38,176 nt of DNA from assembly GCA_020847675.1 (NCBI GenBank), contig JADLBN010000034.1, forward strand, positions 1-38,176, read 5' to 3'. The stretch comes from Burkholderiales bacterium (lineage in GTDB: Bacteria; Pseudomonadota; Gammaproteobacteria; Burkholderiales; Casimicrobiaceae). The position numbers were made by a program, and so were the translations under genes. The notes beneath the pieces were generated by a model. That model saw only the letters and a list, made by a program, of their open reading frames with translations, was not told where the DNA came from and searched no databases. Shown piece after piece: positions 17,885-25,713 of this stretch; the first letter of the stretch is position 1, and each line of letters begins with the position of its first letter.

Positions 17885-19280
17885 CGCCGGCCTCCGGCAG
17901 CCGCAGCGGGAGCCTGATCCGCGCCGCCGTGCCCTCGCCGGGGCTCGAGGCGAGCGCGAAGCTGCCGCCCAGGAGTTCGACGCGCTCGCGGATGCCCGCG
18001 AGCCCGCCGCGCCCGCGCTGCTCCTGCAGGGCGGCGTCGAGGCCCGGGCCGCGGTCGCGGACCGCGAGCGTCATCTCGTCGGCATCCGCCGTCAACTCGA
18101 CCTGCTGGCCGGCGCCTCCCGCGTGGCGCAGCCCGTTGGCCAGGAGTTCCTGGATCACGCGGTAGATGGCGATCTTGACCGGCAGCGGAGCGGTGCGGGG
18201 CTCGTTCCTGGCCGTCCATCCGACCGTGACACCGGTCTTGCGCTCGTAGTCGCGCACGGCGCGCGCGGCGACCTCGGACGGGGAGAGGGGTTCGAGGTCG
18301 GGAAGCTGCATCCCCGCCGAGATGGACCTCAGGTCCGCCATCGCCGTGTCGACGGCGGTGCGAACGGCGGCGAGGTCGGCGACTGGCACTGCGGCGGTTT
18401 CCCGTCCCGGTCCGGCGGCGGATTCGGCCATCGCCCCGAGGCGCATCTGCGCGAAACCCAGGTCCTGCGCCGGACCGTCGTGGAGGTCCGCGGCGATGCG
18501 ACGCAGGAAACGCTCGTTGAGCGACGAGGTCTCCGCCGCTGCCCGGCGAACCCGCGCGTCGAGACGCGAGTTGGTCGCGAGCAGCGCGGATAGCTCGCTC
18601 ACACGCGTGTCCAGTTCGTGGCGCTGGGCGGCGATCGTGCGGCTCCCGCGCCGGACCACGCCGAAGAGCAGCATCATCATCGCGGCCGTCGTGATCGCCA
18701 CCACGCCCCAGGTCCGCAGGCGCGCGCCGGCCATCGCCTGGTCGAGTTCAGCGGTCGTCTGGTAGAACTCGGCGACCGCCAGCGTCGTCCCGAGCGCGTG
18801 GGCGTGGACCGGCGCGTAGGTCTCGATCAGGCGATCCGGCCAGTCCCCCTGCGCGGTGTCGTGCGGCTGGGAGCGCCGGTCGATGACCTCCGCGTAAACC
18901 TCGCCGCGTAGCGCCGTCGCGAGACCGGGACCGGTGGGGAGCGTTCGTCCGATCAGGTCGTGCTCGTTGCTGTAGAGCACGCGCCCGTCGGGGCGCCACA
19001 GGATGAAGGCGACGATCCGCCGGCCGAGCGGGGTACCGGCGAAGAGCGCATCGAGCGCGCGCCGGCTGTCCGCGTCATCGGGCTCGGCGACCAGCCGAGC
19101 GAGGTGCGGCGCGACGAGGCTGTCGACGTACAGGCTCTGGACTTCGCCGATGCGCCGGACGACGCCGCGCTCGATCTCGCGCTCGACCGCGAAGCCGATC
19201 GCGACCATGCCCGCGAGCAGGATCGGAAAGCCCGCGACGACGAACTGGGTCGAGAGCGTGAGGCGGCGGAACCATTCCAT
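17877..19280 (-). CDS. Membrane sensor histidine kinase, NarX/DegS type
   Basis: A 467-residue kinase starting at ATG 19280. TM1 lies at about residues 10-30. An extracytoplasmic sensor of about 140 residues follows (FILWRPDGRVLYSNEHDLIG, resembling a PAS/CACHE-like fold), then TM2 at about 183-203 and a coiled-coil linker. The HisKA_3 dimerisation helix is IAADLHDGPAQDLGFAQMRL, with the phospho-accepting His. The HATPase domain shows ELLANGLRHAGGAG (N box), VRDRGPGLD (G1) and GRGGLAGIRERVELLGG (G2). The signal is unknown. The frame stays open to 19469, but the upstream part is proline/arginine-rich. Confidence 0.93.
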   Translation of the reverse strand: MEWFRRLTLSTQFVVAGFPILLAGMVAIGFAVEREIERGVVRRIGEVQSLYVDSLVAPHLARLVAEPDDADSRRALDALFAGTPLGRRIVAFILWRPDGRVLYSNEHDLIGRTLPTGPGLATALRGEVYAEVIDRRSQPHDTAQGDWPDRLIETYAPVHAHALGTTLAVAEFYQTTAELDQAMAGARLRTWGVVAITTAAMMMLLFGVVRRGSRTIAAQRHELDTRVSELSALLATNSRLDARVRRAAAETSSLNERFLRRIAADLHDGPAQDLGFAQMRLGAMAESAAGPGRETAAVPVADLAAVRTAVDTAMADLRSISAGMQLPDLEPLSPSEVAARAVRDYERKTGVTVGWTARNEPRTAPLPVKIAIYRVIQELLANGLRHAGGAGQQVELTADADEMTLAVRDRGPGLDAALQEQRGRGGLAGIRERVELLGGSFALASSPGEGTAARIRLPLRLPEAGDE

Positions 19281-19480
19281 GGGCGGACGCAAGCCTACCG
19301 TCCTCGTCGCGCCGCTGCCATGGACCAAGGTCGGAATCCGCAGGACCGGGGACGAAGTCGGCTTCCCGGGCCTGCGCCCGCGTCGACCGAAGCCCCGGCT
19401 TCGCGGGGGCGGGTTCGCCCCGACGGGACGCCGCGGCGGTTCGTGAAAGAATCCGGAATCCGACGCCACCGTCCAAAGCG

Positions 19481-19966
19481 ATGACCCGCCGCCTCCCGCC
19501 GTCCCACGCGCCTTTCGAACCGGAGTTCGTCGAAGCCCTCACCGACCTCTTCGAACGCAAGGTCACGTTCAACCGGATCATCGGCCTCGAGGTCGTTTCG
19601 ATCGCCGCGGAGCGGGTGACCGGGCGCATCGGGATGCGTCCCGAACTGGTGGGGAACTTCGGCTACCGCAGGCTGCACGGCGGCGTGATCAGCGCAGGCC
19701 TCGACGCGATGGCGGGCCTCGCCGTCATGGCGGCACTCGGAGCGCGTCACCGCAGCGACACGGTGGCGCAGCGGCTCGCGCGCTTCGAGCGGATCGGCAC
19801 GATCGACCTCCGCGTCGACTACCTGCACCCGGGAATCGGTGACCGGTTCGATCTCTCCGCCGAGGTGATGCGCATCGGCTCGCGGGTCGCCTCGGTCCGC
19901 ATGGAGTTTCGCGGCGCGGACGGGGCGCTCCTGTCGACCGGGACCGCGGCGTACATCGTCTCCTGA
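19481..19966 (+). CDS. Hotdog-fold thioesterase (PaaI/YiiD-like)
   Basis: A 161-residue protein with the hotdog thioesterase pattern: an N-terminal helix, ERVTGRIGMRPELVGNFGY, the catalytic-loop region RRLHGGVISAGLDAMAGLAV, and the last strands IDLRVDYLHPGIGDRF and ASVRMEFRGADGALLSTGTA. Such enzymes hydrolyse acyl-CoA or acyl-carrier thioesters. It lies upstream of an acyl-CoA dehydrogenase on the same strand, which fits acyl-CoA metabolism. The 257-base gap holds a possible separate promoter for that gene. Confidence 0.82.
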   Translation: MTRRLPPSHAPFEPEFVEALTDLFERKVTFNRIIGLEVVSIAAERVTGRIGMRPELVGNFGYRRLHGGVISAGLDAMAGLAVMAALGARHRSDTVAQRLARFERIGTIDLRVDYLHPGIGDRFDLSAEVMRIGSRVASVRMEFRGADGALLSTGTAAYIVS

Positions 19967-20048
19967 GCGGCGCGGACCGAGGTTCGCCGGATCGCATGCG
20001 GCGAGGGCGCCAAGCGCCCGGACGGGGGCCGGCTGGCCGGTCCGGGGG

Positions 20049-20077
20049 TTGAAGTTTTGCCCCAACGGTGTCCCAAT
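20049..20077 (+). promoter_or_regulatory. Possible promoter of the acyl-CoA dehydrogenase gene
   Basis: TTGAAG (20049-20054) and CCCAAT (20072-20077) are separated by 17 bases. The -35 is fair and the -10 weak. The local TTTTG run makes this the least GC-rich part of the gap. Confidence 0.3.
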
Positions 20078-20223
20078 CGGGATTCGAAGCGCCGCGTCCG
20101 TTCGACGCCGGCCGCGACGCCGGACCTCTGCACCTCAGCCGCGAGACTGCCGCTTCCCACCCGACCGATCCGTGACCGGCCGTCGCGCCCGATGCGACCG
20201 GCACGCCCGAAACGGAGTACGCC

Positions 20224-21396
20224 ATGCAATTCGACTTGAGCGAAGAGCAACAGATGATCGTCGCCACCGTCCGGCGCTTCGTCCACGACGAACTGCTGCC
20301 GCTCGAAGACGGGATCGAGGAGACCGGGCGGCTCGACCCGGCGAAGGCGAAGGCGATCTTCGAGAAGTCGCGCGAACTTGGCCTCTACGCGACCAACATC
20401 CCGGTCGAGTACGGCGGCGGCGGGCTCTCGGCCGTCGACACGATGCTCGTCGAGGAGCAGTTCGGGCACGCCAAGGACATCCTGATCCGGCGCGCGTTCG
20501 GCAACGTCTACGAGTCGCTGCTCGAAGGCGATGCGGCGCAGAAGGAACGCTGGCTCCTGCCCTGCGTGCGCGGCGAGCGCACCTGCTCGATCGCGATCAC
20601 CGAGCCCGGCGCCGGATCCGACGCGGCGGGCATCCGCACGACCGCGGCGCGCGACGGCGGCGGCTACCTGCTGAACGGCGGCAAGCACTTCATCAGCGAC
20701 GGCCTGTACTCGGACTTCTTCATCGTCTCGGCCGTCACCGAACCCTCCGCGCGACCGAAGCACGTGTCGCTGTTCCTCGTCGACAAGGACTTGCCGGGCG
20801 TCACGATCGGGCGCGACCAGAAGATGATGGGCATCACCGGCACGAGCCACGTCGAGCTCTTCTTCGAGAACGTGAAGCTCGGGGCCGAGCACCGCCTGGG
20901 CGCGGAAGGGCAGGGCCTCGCGATCGCGTACTCGACGCTCGGCCGCGTGCGGCTCGCCCAGGTCGGCGCGCGCGCGATCGGCAAGGCGAGCCGGCTGTGC
21001 ACGATGATGACCGGCTACGCGAACGACCGGCGCCAGTTCGGCAAGGCGATCGGCGAGTTCCAGATGATCCAGCAGATGATCGCCGACAGCGTCATCGACA
21101 TCAACGGCGCGCGGCTCATGCTGCTGCGCGCGGCCTGGGAAATCGACCAGGGCCGCGACGCGCGCGACTGGATTTCGATGGTGAAGGTCGAGGCGGCGGA
21201 GACGCTCGGTCGCGTGGCCGACCGGGCGGTGCAGGTGTTCGGCGGCATGGGCTACTGCAGCGAATTGCCGGTCGAGCGCCTCTACCGCGATGCGCGGATC
21301 TACCGGATCTTCGACGGCACCTCCGAGATCCACCGCACCGTCGTCGCGAAGAGCGCGATGAAGCGCGGCGCCGCGCTGTGGGACATCGGCGCCTGA
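20224..21396 (+). CDS. Acyl-CoA dehydrogenase, Asp in place of the usual Glu base
   Basis: A 390-residue FAD-dependent acyl-CoA dehydrogenase of normal length. It begins MQFDLSEEQQMIVATVRRFV. The FAD/substrate segment is CSIAITEPGAGSDAAGIRTT, and the C-terminal domain shows RRQFGKAIGEFQMIQQMIAD and QVFGGMGYCSELPVERLYRD. The block that usually reads YEGT(S/N) with the catalytic Glu reads RIFDGTSEIHR here, so the base would be Asp. Asp is known in some cyclic-acyl-CoA dehydrogenases, so a branched or cyclic substrate is possible. The chain-length preference cannot be read from the sequence. Confidence 0.92.
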   Translation: MQFDLSEEQQMIVATVRRFVHDELLPLEDGIEETGRLDPAKAKAIFEKSRELGLYATNIPVEYGGGGLSAVDTMLVEEQFGHAKDILIRRAFGNVYESLLEGDAAQKERWLLPCVRGERTCSIAITEPGAGSDAAGIRTTAARDGGGYLLNGGKHFISDGLYSDFFIVSAVTEPSARPKHVSLFLVDKDLPGVTIGRDQKMMGITGTSHVELFFENVKLGAEHRLGAEGQGLAIAYSTLGRVRLAQVGARAIGKASRLCTMMTGYANDRRQFGKAIGEFQMIQQMIADSVIDINGARLMLLRAAWEIDQGRDARDWISMVKVEAAETLGRVADRAVQVFGGMGYCSELPVERLYRDARIYRIFDGTSEIHRTVVAKSAMKRGAALWDIGA

Positions 21397-21411
21397 CCTG
21401 AAGGCGCGTCG

Positions 21412-21455
21412 CGGCGGAACGGCCGCGCACGTCGTCCCGCGGCGGCGTTCCGCCG
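21412..21455 (+). terminator. Possible stem-loop after the acyl-CoA dehydrogenase gene
   Basis: CGGCGGAAC (21412-21420) pairs with GTTCCGCCG (21447-21455), a 9-bp stem with a 26-base GC-rich loop, starting 16 bases after the stop codon. No T-tract follows, so intrinsic termination is uncertain. Confidence 0.3.
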
Positions 21456-21727
21456 GACGCGCAGGTTGCGACGGCTTCCCCGGCGGGCCTGCGAGTGCGG
21501 GAGAGGGATCGAGCTTGCGCGATCGTCAGGCTCGCCTTTCGCCGAACGCGGGCCGATCCGGCTCGACGGCTGGCGCTCTGCACCATGCGATGACGGCGCA
21601 CCCCTCGCGCCGGAGGTCGAGCGGACCTGCACGCGCGGCGCGCGAGCGCGGCGAATCGGACTGACCAATCGCGTCCGTGGATTCCGGGCGGCGCGGCCGT
21701 GCGACGACTTCACGGGGGTTTTCGCGG

Positions 21728-21756
21728 GTGACGTTGCCCGCTCGATCCATTATGCT
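21728..21756 (+). promoter_or_regulatory. Likely promoter of the dsrE-tusA-SQR-like operon
   Basis: GTGACG (21728-21733) and TATGCT (21751-21756) are exactly 17 bases apart, and each matches the sigma-70 consensus at four of six positions. Transcription would start near 21763 and give a leader of about 70 nt before the ATG at 21832. The rest of the 435-base gap after the acyl-CoA dehydrogenase (21397-21831) shows no other gene. Confidence 0.5.
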
Positions 21757-21831
21757 TGGGCCGATGGCGAGTGCGTGCGGTCCGCGCTCGCGCAATGGAC
21801 AGGCATCGATCGTGGCGGAGGCGAGGCGCTC

Positions 21832-22224
21832 ATGGCGAGCCGCAGGATGAGCATCATCGTGGTGTCGGGCGTGCGGGAGCGGCTGCAGATGGCGGCCATG
21901 GTCGCGTCGGTGGGTGCAGTGAGCGGCAACGAGGTGAGCGTGTTCCTGTCGATGAACGCGCTTGCGCCTTTCCTGCGCGGAGCGCCGGGTGTCGCGCCTC
22001 CGGATGGCGAGTTCGGAGCGATCGCGGCGACGAAGAACGTGCCTTCGTTCAAGACGCTGTTCGAGCAGGCGGTCGACCTGGGCGGCGCGCGCATCCACCC
22101 CTGCTCGATGGCGATGGACGTCCTTGCGCTCGACCGCGCGAAGCTCGAACCGTGGCTCGGCGAGCCGCTCGGGCTCACGAAGTTCCTCGACGACGCGCGC
22201 GACGCGCAGGTGTGGTCGTTCTGA
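21832..22224 (+). CDS. DsrE-family sulfur carrier-like protein (small, one cysteine)
   Basis: A 130-residue cytoplasmic protein of the DsrE/DsrF superfamily. It has the initial strand MSIIVVSGVRERLQMAAMVA, then GNEVSVFLSMNALAPFL and the key segment GARIHPCSMAMDVLALD with one cysteine (Cys91), the position used for persulfide transfer in DsrE-type carriers. The ATG at 21832 has GGAGGCGAGG upstream; an internal ATG at 21847 is an alternative. It opens an operon with tusA, an SQR-like enzyme and a DUF1641-like gene, and TusA-DsrE pairs are known to exchange sulfane sulfur. Assignment to a DsrE3 subgroup would need a tree. Confidence 0.82.
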   Translation: MASRRMSIIVVSGVRERLQMAAMVASVGAVSGNEVSVFLSMNALAPFLRGAPGVAPPDGEFGAIAATKNVPSFKTLFEQAVDLGGARIHPCSMAMDVLALDRAKLEPWLGEPLGLTKFLDDARDAQVWSF

Positions 22225-22323
22225 TGGCCCGCCTGGACGACAACCCACGACACCGCCGCGGGCCGCAGCCCGGACCGCGGCGCGAGCGTTGCAGTGTGAC
22301 CGTTTGACGCGGGAGAGCAACGG

Positions 22324-22554
22324 ATGTCCGAGCACAAGGTGATCGACGCGCGCGGCAGCTTCTGCCCCGGGCCGCTCATGGAACTCATCGCCGGCATGAA
22401 GCTCGCGCAGGTCGGCGACGAGATCGAGGTGCTGTCGACCGACAAGGGATCCGCCGACGACATTCCGGAATGGATCCGCAAGGTGGGCCACGACTACCTC
22501 GGCTCGCGCGAGGAGGGCGGCGTGTGGCACATCACGGTGAAGAAGACGAAGTGA
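22324..22554 (+). CDS. tusA: TusA-family sulfurtransferase
   Basis: A 76-residue protein with the TusA hallmark SFCPGPLMELIAGMKLAQVG. Cys14 in CPxP is the sulfur-carrying residue. The beta-strand IEVLSTDKGSADDIPEWIRK and the C-terminal strand GVWHITVKKTK complete the small two-layer fold. TusA proteins hand persulfide sulfur between cytoplasmic carriers, and in sulfur oxidisers they feed rDsr or sHdr systems. GGGAG precedes the ATG. The next gene starts 25 bases downstream. Confidence 0.95.
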   Translation: MSEHKVIDARGSFCPGPLMELIAGMKLAQVGDEIEVLSTDKGSADDIPEWIRKVGHDYLGSREEGGVWHITVKKTK

Positions 22555-22579
22555 TTCGGTCATCGCAAGAGGAGGCAGC

Positions 22580-23713
22580 ATGAGGATCCTGATCGTCGGC
22601 GGCGGCATGGGCGGCACCATCCTTGCGAACAACCTCGCGCGCCGGCTCGCGCCCGAGATGCGTTCCGGCAAGGCCCGCATCTCGATGCTCTCGGCGTCCG
22701 AGCGGCACTTCTACCAGCCGGGGCTCCTGTATCTCGCGTTCGGACGCATCACTCCCGACGAACTGTATCGCGACCAGGCGAGCCTGCTCGAACCGGGCAT
22801 CGAGTTCCGGGTCGACCCGGTCGAGGAGTTCATGCTCGACAAGAACCAGGTGAAGACGAAGAGCGGCAAGGTCGAGGGCTACGACATCGTCGCGATCGCG
22901 ACCGGCTCGCGGCCGGTGCCCGAGCTCATTCCCGGCCTCGCCGAGAACTCGGAGACGTTCTACACCGAGGAGACGGCGCTGCGCATGTTCAAGCGGCTGC
23001 GCGAGTTCCAGGGCGGCCGCGTGGTGATCGCGGTGGGCGTGCCGCACAAGTGTCCGATGGCGCCGCTCGAGATCACGTTCATGCTGCACGACTGGTTCAA
23101 GGACCGCGGCCTCAACGACAAGGTGAAGCTCCACTACACCTATCCGATCGGGCGCGTGCACAGCCTCGAGAACGTCGCGAAGTGGGCGGCGCCCGAGATG
23201 ACCCGTCTGGGCATTACCTACGAGACGCTGTTCAACGTCAAGGAAGTGGACGGCAAGGCGAAGGTGGTGCGAAGCGAGGAGGGTTCGGAGACGCCTTACG
23301 ACCTCTTGATCTCGATCCCCGCGCACCGCGGCATGGAGGTGATCGAGAAGAACAAGCTCGGGGCCGGCGGCTTCATTCCGACCCACCGCAACCAGCTCAA
23401 CATGGAGGGCCGCTCCAACGTGTACGTGCTGGGCGACACGACCAACCTGCCGATCAGCAAGGCGGGCTCGACCGCCCACTTCCAGGCCGAGGCGCTGGGC
23501 GAGAACATCGCCGCGATCGTCAAGCTCGGCGCGCCGGTGCGCGACTACGACGGCAAGGTCTTCTGCTTCATCGAGGCCGGCAAGGACCGCGCGACCTACG
23601 CGATGTTCGACTACCAGAACCCGCCCGATCCCAAGGCGCCGAGCAAGGCCATCCACTGGTTCAAGATGGCCTACAACAAGCTCTACTGGACCTCGGCGCG
23701 CGGTCTCCTGTGA
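22580..23713 (+). CDS. SQR-like FAD/NAD(P)-dependent oxidoreductase
   Basis: A 377-residue flavoprotein with an excellent AGGAGG ribosome-binding site. The FAD-binding motif is ILIVGGGMGGTILANNLARR, the second nucleotide motif region is YDIVAIATGSRPVPEL, and the FAD-contact strand is VYVLGDTTNLPISKAGSTAH. Two cysteines, Cys158 in GVPHKCPMAP and Cys329 in KVFCFIEAG, lie where sulfide:quinone oxidoreductases keep their redox pair. The C-terminus is rich in aromatic and basic residues (IHWFKMAYNKLYWTS), which would suit membrane association. Sulfide oxidation to a persulfide with quinone reduction is likely but not proven. Confidence 0.8.
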   Translation: MRILIVGGGMGGTILANNLARRLAPEMRSGKARISMLSASERHFYQPGLLYLAFGRITPDELYRDQASLLEPGIEFRVDPVEEFMLDKNQVKTKSGKVEGYDIVAIATGSRPVPELIPGLAENSETFYTEETALRMFKRLREFQGGRVVIAVGVPHKCPMAPLEITFMLHDWFKDRGLNDKVKLHYTYPIGRVHSLENVAKWAAPEMTRLGITYETLFNVKEVDGKAKVVRSEEGSETPYDLLISIPAHRGMEVIEKNKLGAGGFIPTHRNQLNMEGRSNVYVLGDTTNLPISKAGSTAHFQAEALGENIAAIVKLGAPVRDYDGKVFCFIEAGKDRATYAMFDYQNPPDPKAPSKAIHWFKMAYNKLYWTSARGLL

Positions 23714-23724
23714 CGGAGGCGTCC

Positions 23725-24540
23725 ATGGACCCATCCGCGAAGGACGTGCAGGGCGTGGACGTCGAGGTCCAGCGCGTGTTGCAGGCGGCGCGCGACGCAC
23801 TGACCGACGAGATGGTCGAGCGGCTCGCCTCCACGTGGGCGGGGGGCGCCGACCTGATGGACAAGGTCGGCCGGTCTGGCCTGGGCGATGCGATACCGGC
23901 CATCGCCGAGCTCGTGCACAACGGCGACCTCGCCCGCATGGTCAAGCTCGCGCGCGTCTACGGCTCCGCCGAGGACGCGCTCACCGACGAGATGGTCGGC
24001 CGGCTCGCCACGACGATGGCCGAGGGCGTCGACCTGGTGGACAAGGTCAACCGGTCCGGGCTGGGCGACGCGATTCCCGCGCTCGCCGAGCTGGTGCGAA
24101 ACGGCGACCTCGCCCGCATCGTCAAGCTCGCGCGCGTCTACGGCGCTGCCGAAGACGCGCTCACCGACGAGATGATCGGGCGGCTGATGGACACGCTCGG
24201 CAACGGCCTCTCGTTGCTCGACCGCTTCTCGCGCGGCGGCGCCGACCGGATCCTGTCCATCCTCGAGCGTCTGGACGGCAGCGGCGCGCTGCAGCGGCTA
24301 TCCGATTCCGTGCCCGACCTCGTCGATCGCATGGGTCGGCTGCAGGCGATGGCCGGCGCCATCGACGCCGCGGCGAAGGCGAGCCAGGCGCAGCCTCGCT
24401 CGCGCGGCGGCGCGGGAGGGTTGTGGCAGATGATGCGCGATCCCGACACGCAGGACACGCTGCGCTTCCTGCTGGAGGTGGGCCGCCAGTTGCGTTCGCT
24501 GCCGTCGGTGCCTGCGCAAGGGCCCGCCGCACGCCGGTAG
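23725..24540 (+). CDS. DUF1641-like helical repeat protein
   Basis: A 271-residue protein from ATG 23725 (GGAGG upstream), 11 bases after the SQR-like gene. Residues about 24-143 consist of two 60-residue helical repeats of the form DALTDEMVxRLA, DLxDKVxRSGLGDAIPA, AELVxNGDLARxVKLARVYG. A third, diverged copy then runs into a Gly/Ala-rich tail. DUF1641 proteins are regularly encoded beside SQR-like flavoproteins and are thought to work with them, but no activity is established. I infer an accessory or membrane-docking role for the flavoprotein. Confidence 0.72.
   Translation: MDPSAKDVQGVDVEVQRVLQAARDALTDEMVERLASTWAGGADLMDKVGRSGLGDAIPAIAELVHNGDLARMVKLARVYGSAEDALTDEMVGRLATTMAEGVDLVDKVNRSGLGDAIPALAELVRNGDLARIVKLARVYGAAEDALTDEMIGRLMDTLGNGLSLLDRFSRGGADRILSILERLDGSGALQRLSDSVPDLVDRMGRLQAMAGAIDAAAKASQAQPRSRGGAGGLWQMMRDPDTQDTLRFLLEVGRQLRSLPSVPAQGPAARR
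23794..24190 (+). repeat. 180-bp direct repeats inside the DUF1641-like gene
   Basis: Units start at 23794, 23974 and 24154, exactly 180 bp apart, each opening with GACGC(A/G)CTsACCGACGAGATG. The first two are highly similar over the whole unit. The third is recognisable only for about 40 bp. The period keeps frame, so this is a recent in-frame duplication of a 60-residue module. Confidence 0.85.
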
Positions 24541-24563
24541 CGCGCCGCACCCGCATTCCGGCG

Positions 24564-25262
24564 TCAGTCGCGGAACGCGGCCGGCGAGAGTTCGCGCGAA
24601 GCGAGCAGGACGGGGGCGAGGCGCCAGGCGAACAGCGCGAACGCGAGCCAGGCCAGGGCGCCTCCGGCGACCGCGGCCGAACGCAGGCCGAGCGTGAGGC
24701 CGGCCATGAGCATGAGCGTGCCTGCGTGCGCGAGCCAAAACTGGCTCCACGCGAACTTCCCGCCGCGGATCGGCGACCCGGTGAAGCGCGGCAGCAGGTG
24801 CTCGCCCAGGCCGAACGTGAACAGTCCCGCGAAGCCCAGGCCGAACGCGTGCAGCGCCGCACCGCGCCAGGGCGCGTCGCCCGCGATGCCGCCGCCGAAC
24901 ACCAGCGCGGCACCGGCGGCGACGAGGTAGGGCACGGACGAGGCGATGAACCAGGCGCTCGTCGCGGTCAGCGTGAGTCCGACGTAGTGCGACGCGTCGC
25001 CGTCGTCCGCGCGATCGCTCGCCGCGGACACCAGCGTCATCGCCTCGCCCGGCGTCGGAACGCCGAGGTGCTGCAGCAGGCCGTCGATCACCGTGGACGG
25101 GACCGTCCGCACACCGAGGCGCGCAACGACCGCGCGTCCTTCCGGCTGGCCGACGTCGAGAACCTCGAACGAGATCGCCTTCTTCCGCGCGATCTCCTGC
25201 CACACCTCCTCCGCGCTGCGGCAGGGCGCGCACCACTCCGACACCAGGAGCTGGACCTTCAT
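24564..25262 (-). CDS. Thioredoxin-fold protein fused to a four-helix membrane module
   Basis: A 232-residue fusion. Residues 1-80 form a thioredoxin/glutaredoxin-like domain with the redox motif WCAPC (Cys11, Cys14) and the cis-proline segment RTVPSTVID (Pro55). From about 95 on, about four hydrophobic helices follow, holding HAFGLGFAGLFTFGLGEHLL then PRFTG. This last motif is shared with the separate small membrane protein at 25714-26109. No signal peptide precedes the WCAPC domain, so it should face the cytoplasm. The gene starts one base after the lbpA2 stop. I infer a membrane-linked thiol/disulfide partner for the lipoate protein; no close characterised relative is known to me. Confidence 0.75.
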   Translation of the reverse strand: MKVQLLVSEWCAPCRSAEEVWQEIARKKAISFEVLDVGQPEGRAVVARLGVRTVPSTVIDGLLQHLGVPTPGEAMTLVSAASDRADDGDASHYVGLTLTATSAWFIASSVPYLVAAGAALVFGGGIAGDAPWRGAALHAFGLGFAGLFTFGLGEHLLPRFTGSPIRGGKFAWSQFWLAHAGTLMLMAGLTLGLRSAAVAGGALAWLAFALFAWRLAPVLLASRELSPAAFRD

Positions 25263-25263
25263 G

Positions 25264-25710
25264 TCAATCGCTGCATCGCATGCACTGCAGGCCGTACTTG
25301 TCGACCCAGGCCTTGAGCGCTTCGATCGCGGCGGGACCGCGGGTGAGCCGGCGATAGGCGGCCTCGAGGTCGTCGGGCCGCAGCACGGCGAGCCACGCGT
25401 CGGAGTAGGGCGAAACGTTGACGAGCCCCGGGTTCTCCTCGACCGCGGGATTGATCGCGACCAGCGTCGCGTCGAACGGCGCGGGCACGCCACCGACCCA
25501 CTTTCCCGACTCCAGCGTCGCCACGCTGCGGCCCGCGCTGCGGTGGCTGCCGACCTTGCGAAAGGTCGCCGCGACGACGCGGCCCGCCATCGTCTGTGCC
25601 GGGTCCGTCATGCCGACGACGAACGTGCCGTCGTCGTTCGGGCGCGCCCACAGGTAGTCGAGGTCGTACCACAGGTCCTCGGGCAACTCGCATCCCTGGT
25701 ATTCGGCCAT
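25264..25710 (-). CDS. lbpA2: Lipoate-binding GcvH-like protein (LbpA type), second copy
   Basis: A 148-residue GcvH-fold protein. The lipoyl-lysine hairpin is VATLESGKWVGG with Lys70, and the SGKW context matches LbpA proteins of sHdr sulfur oxidisers rather than glycine-cleavage GcvH. The N-terminus (GCELPEDLWYDLDYLWAR, FVVGMTDPAQTMAG) and the NPGLVNVSPYSDAWLAVLRP strand agree with the family. The C-terminus ends CMRCSD, a CxxC pair absent from the copy at 31309. It is packed between a membrane protein and a thioredoxin fusion, far from the sHdr subunits. No glycine-cleavage genes are nearby. Confidence 0.88.
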   Translation of the reverse strand: MAEYQGCELPEDLWYDLDYLWARPNDDGTFVVGMTDPAQTMAGRVVAATFRKVGSHRSAGRSVATLESGKWVGGVPAPFDATLVAINPAVEENPGLVNVSPYSDAWLAVLRPDDLEAAYRRLTRGPAAIEALKAWVDKYGLQCMRCSD

Positions 25711-25713
25711 CGC

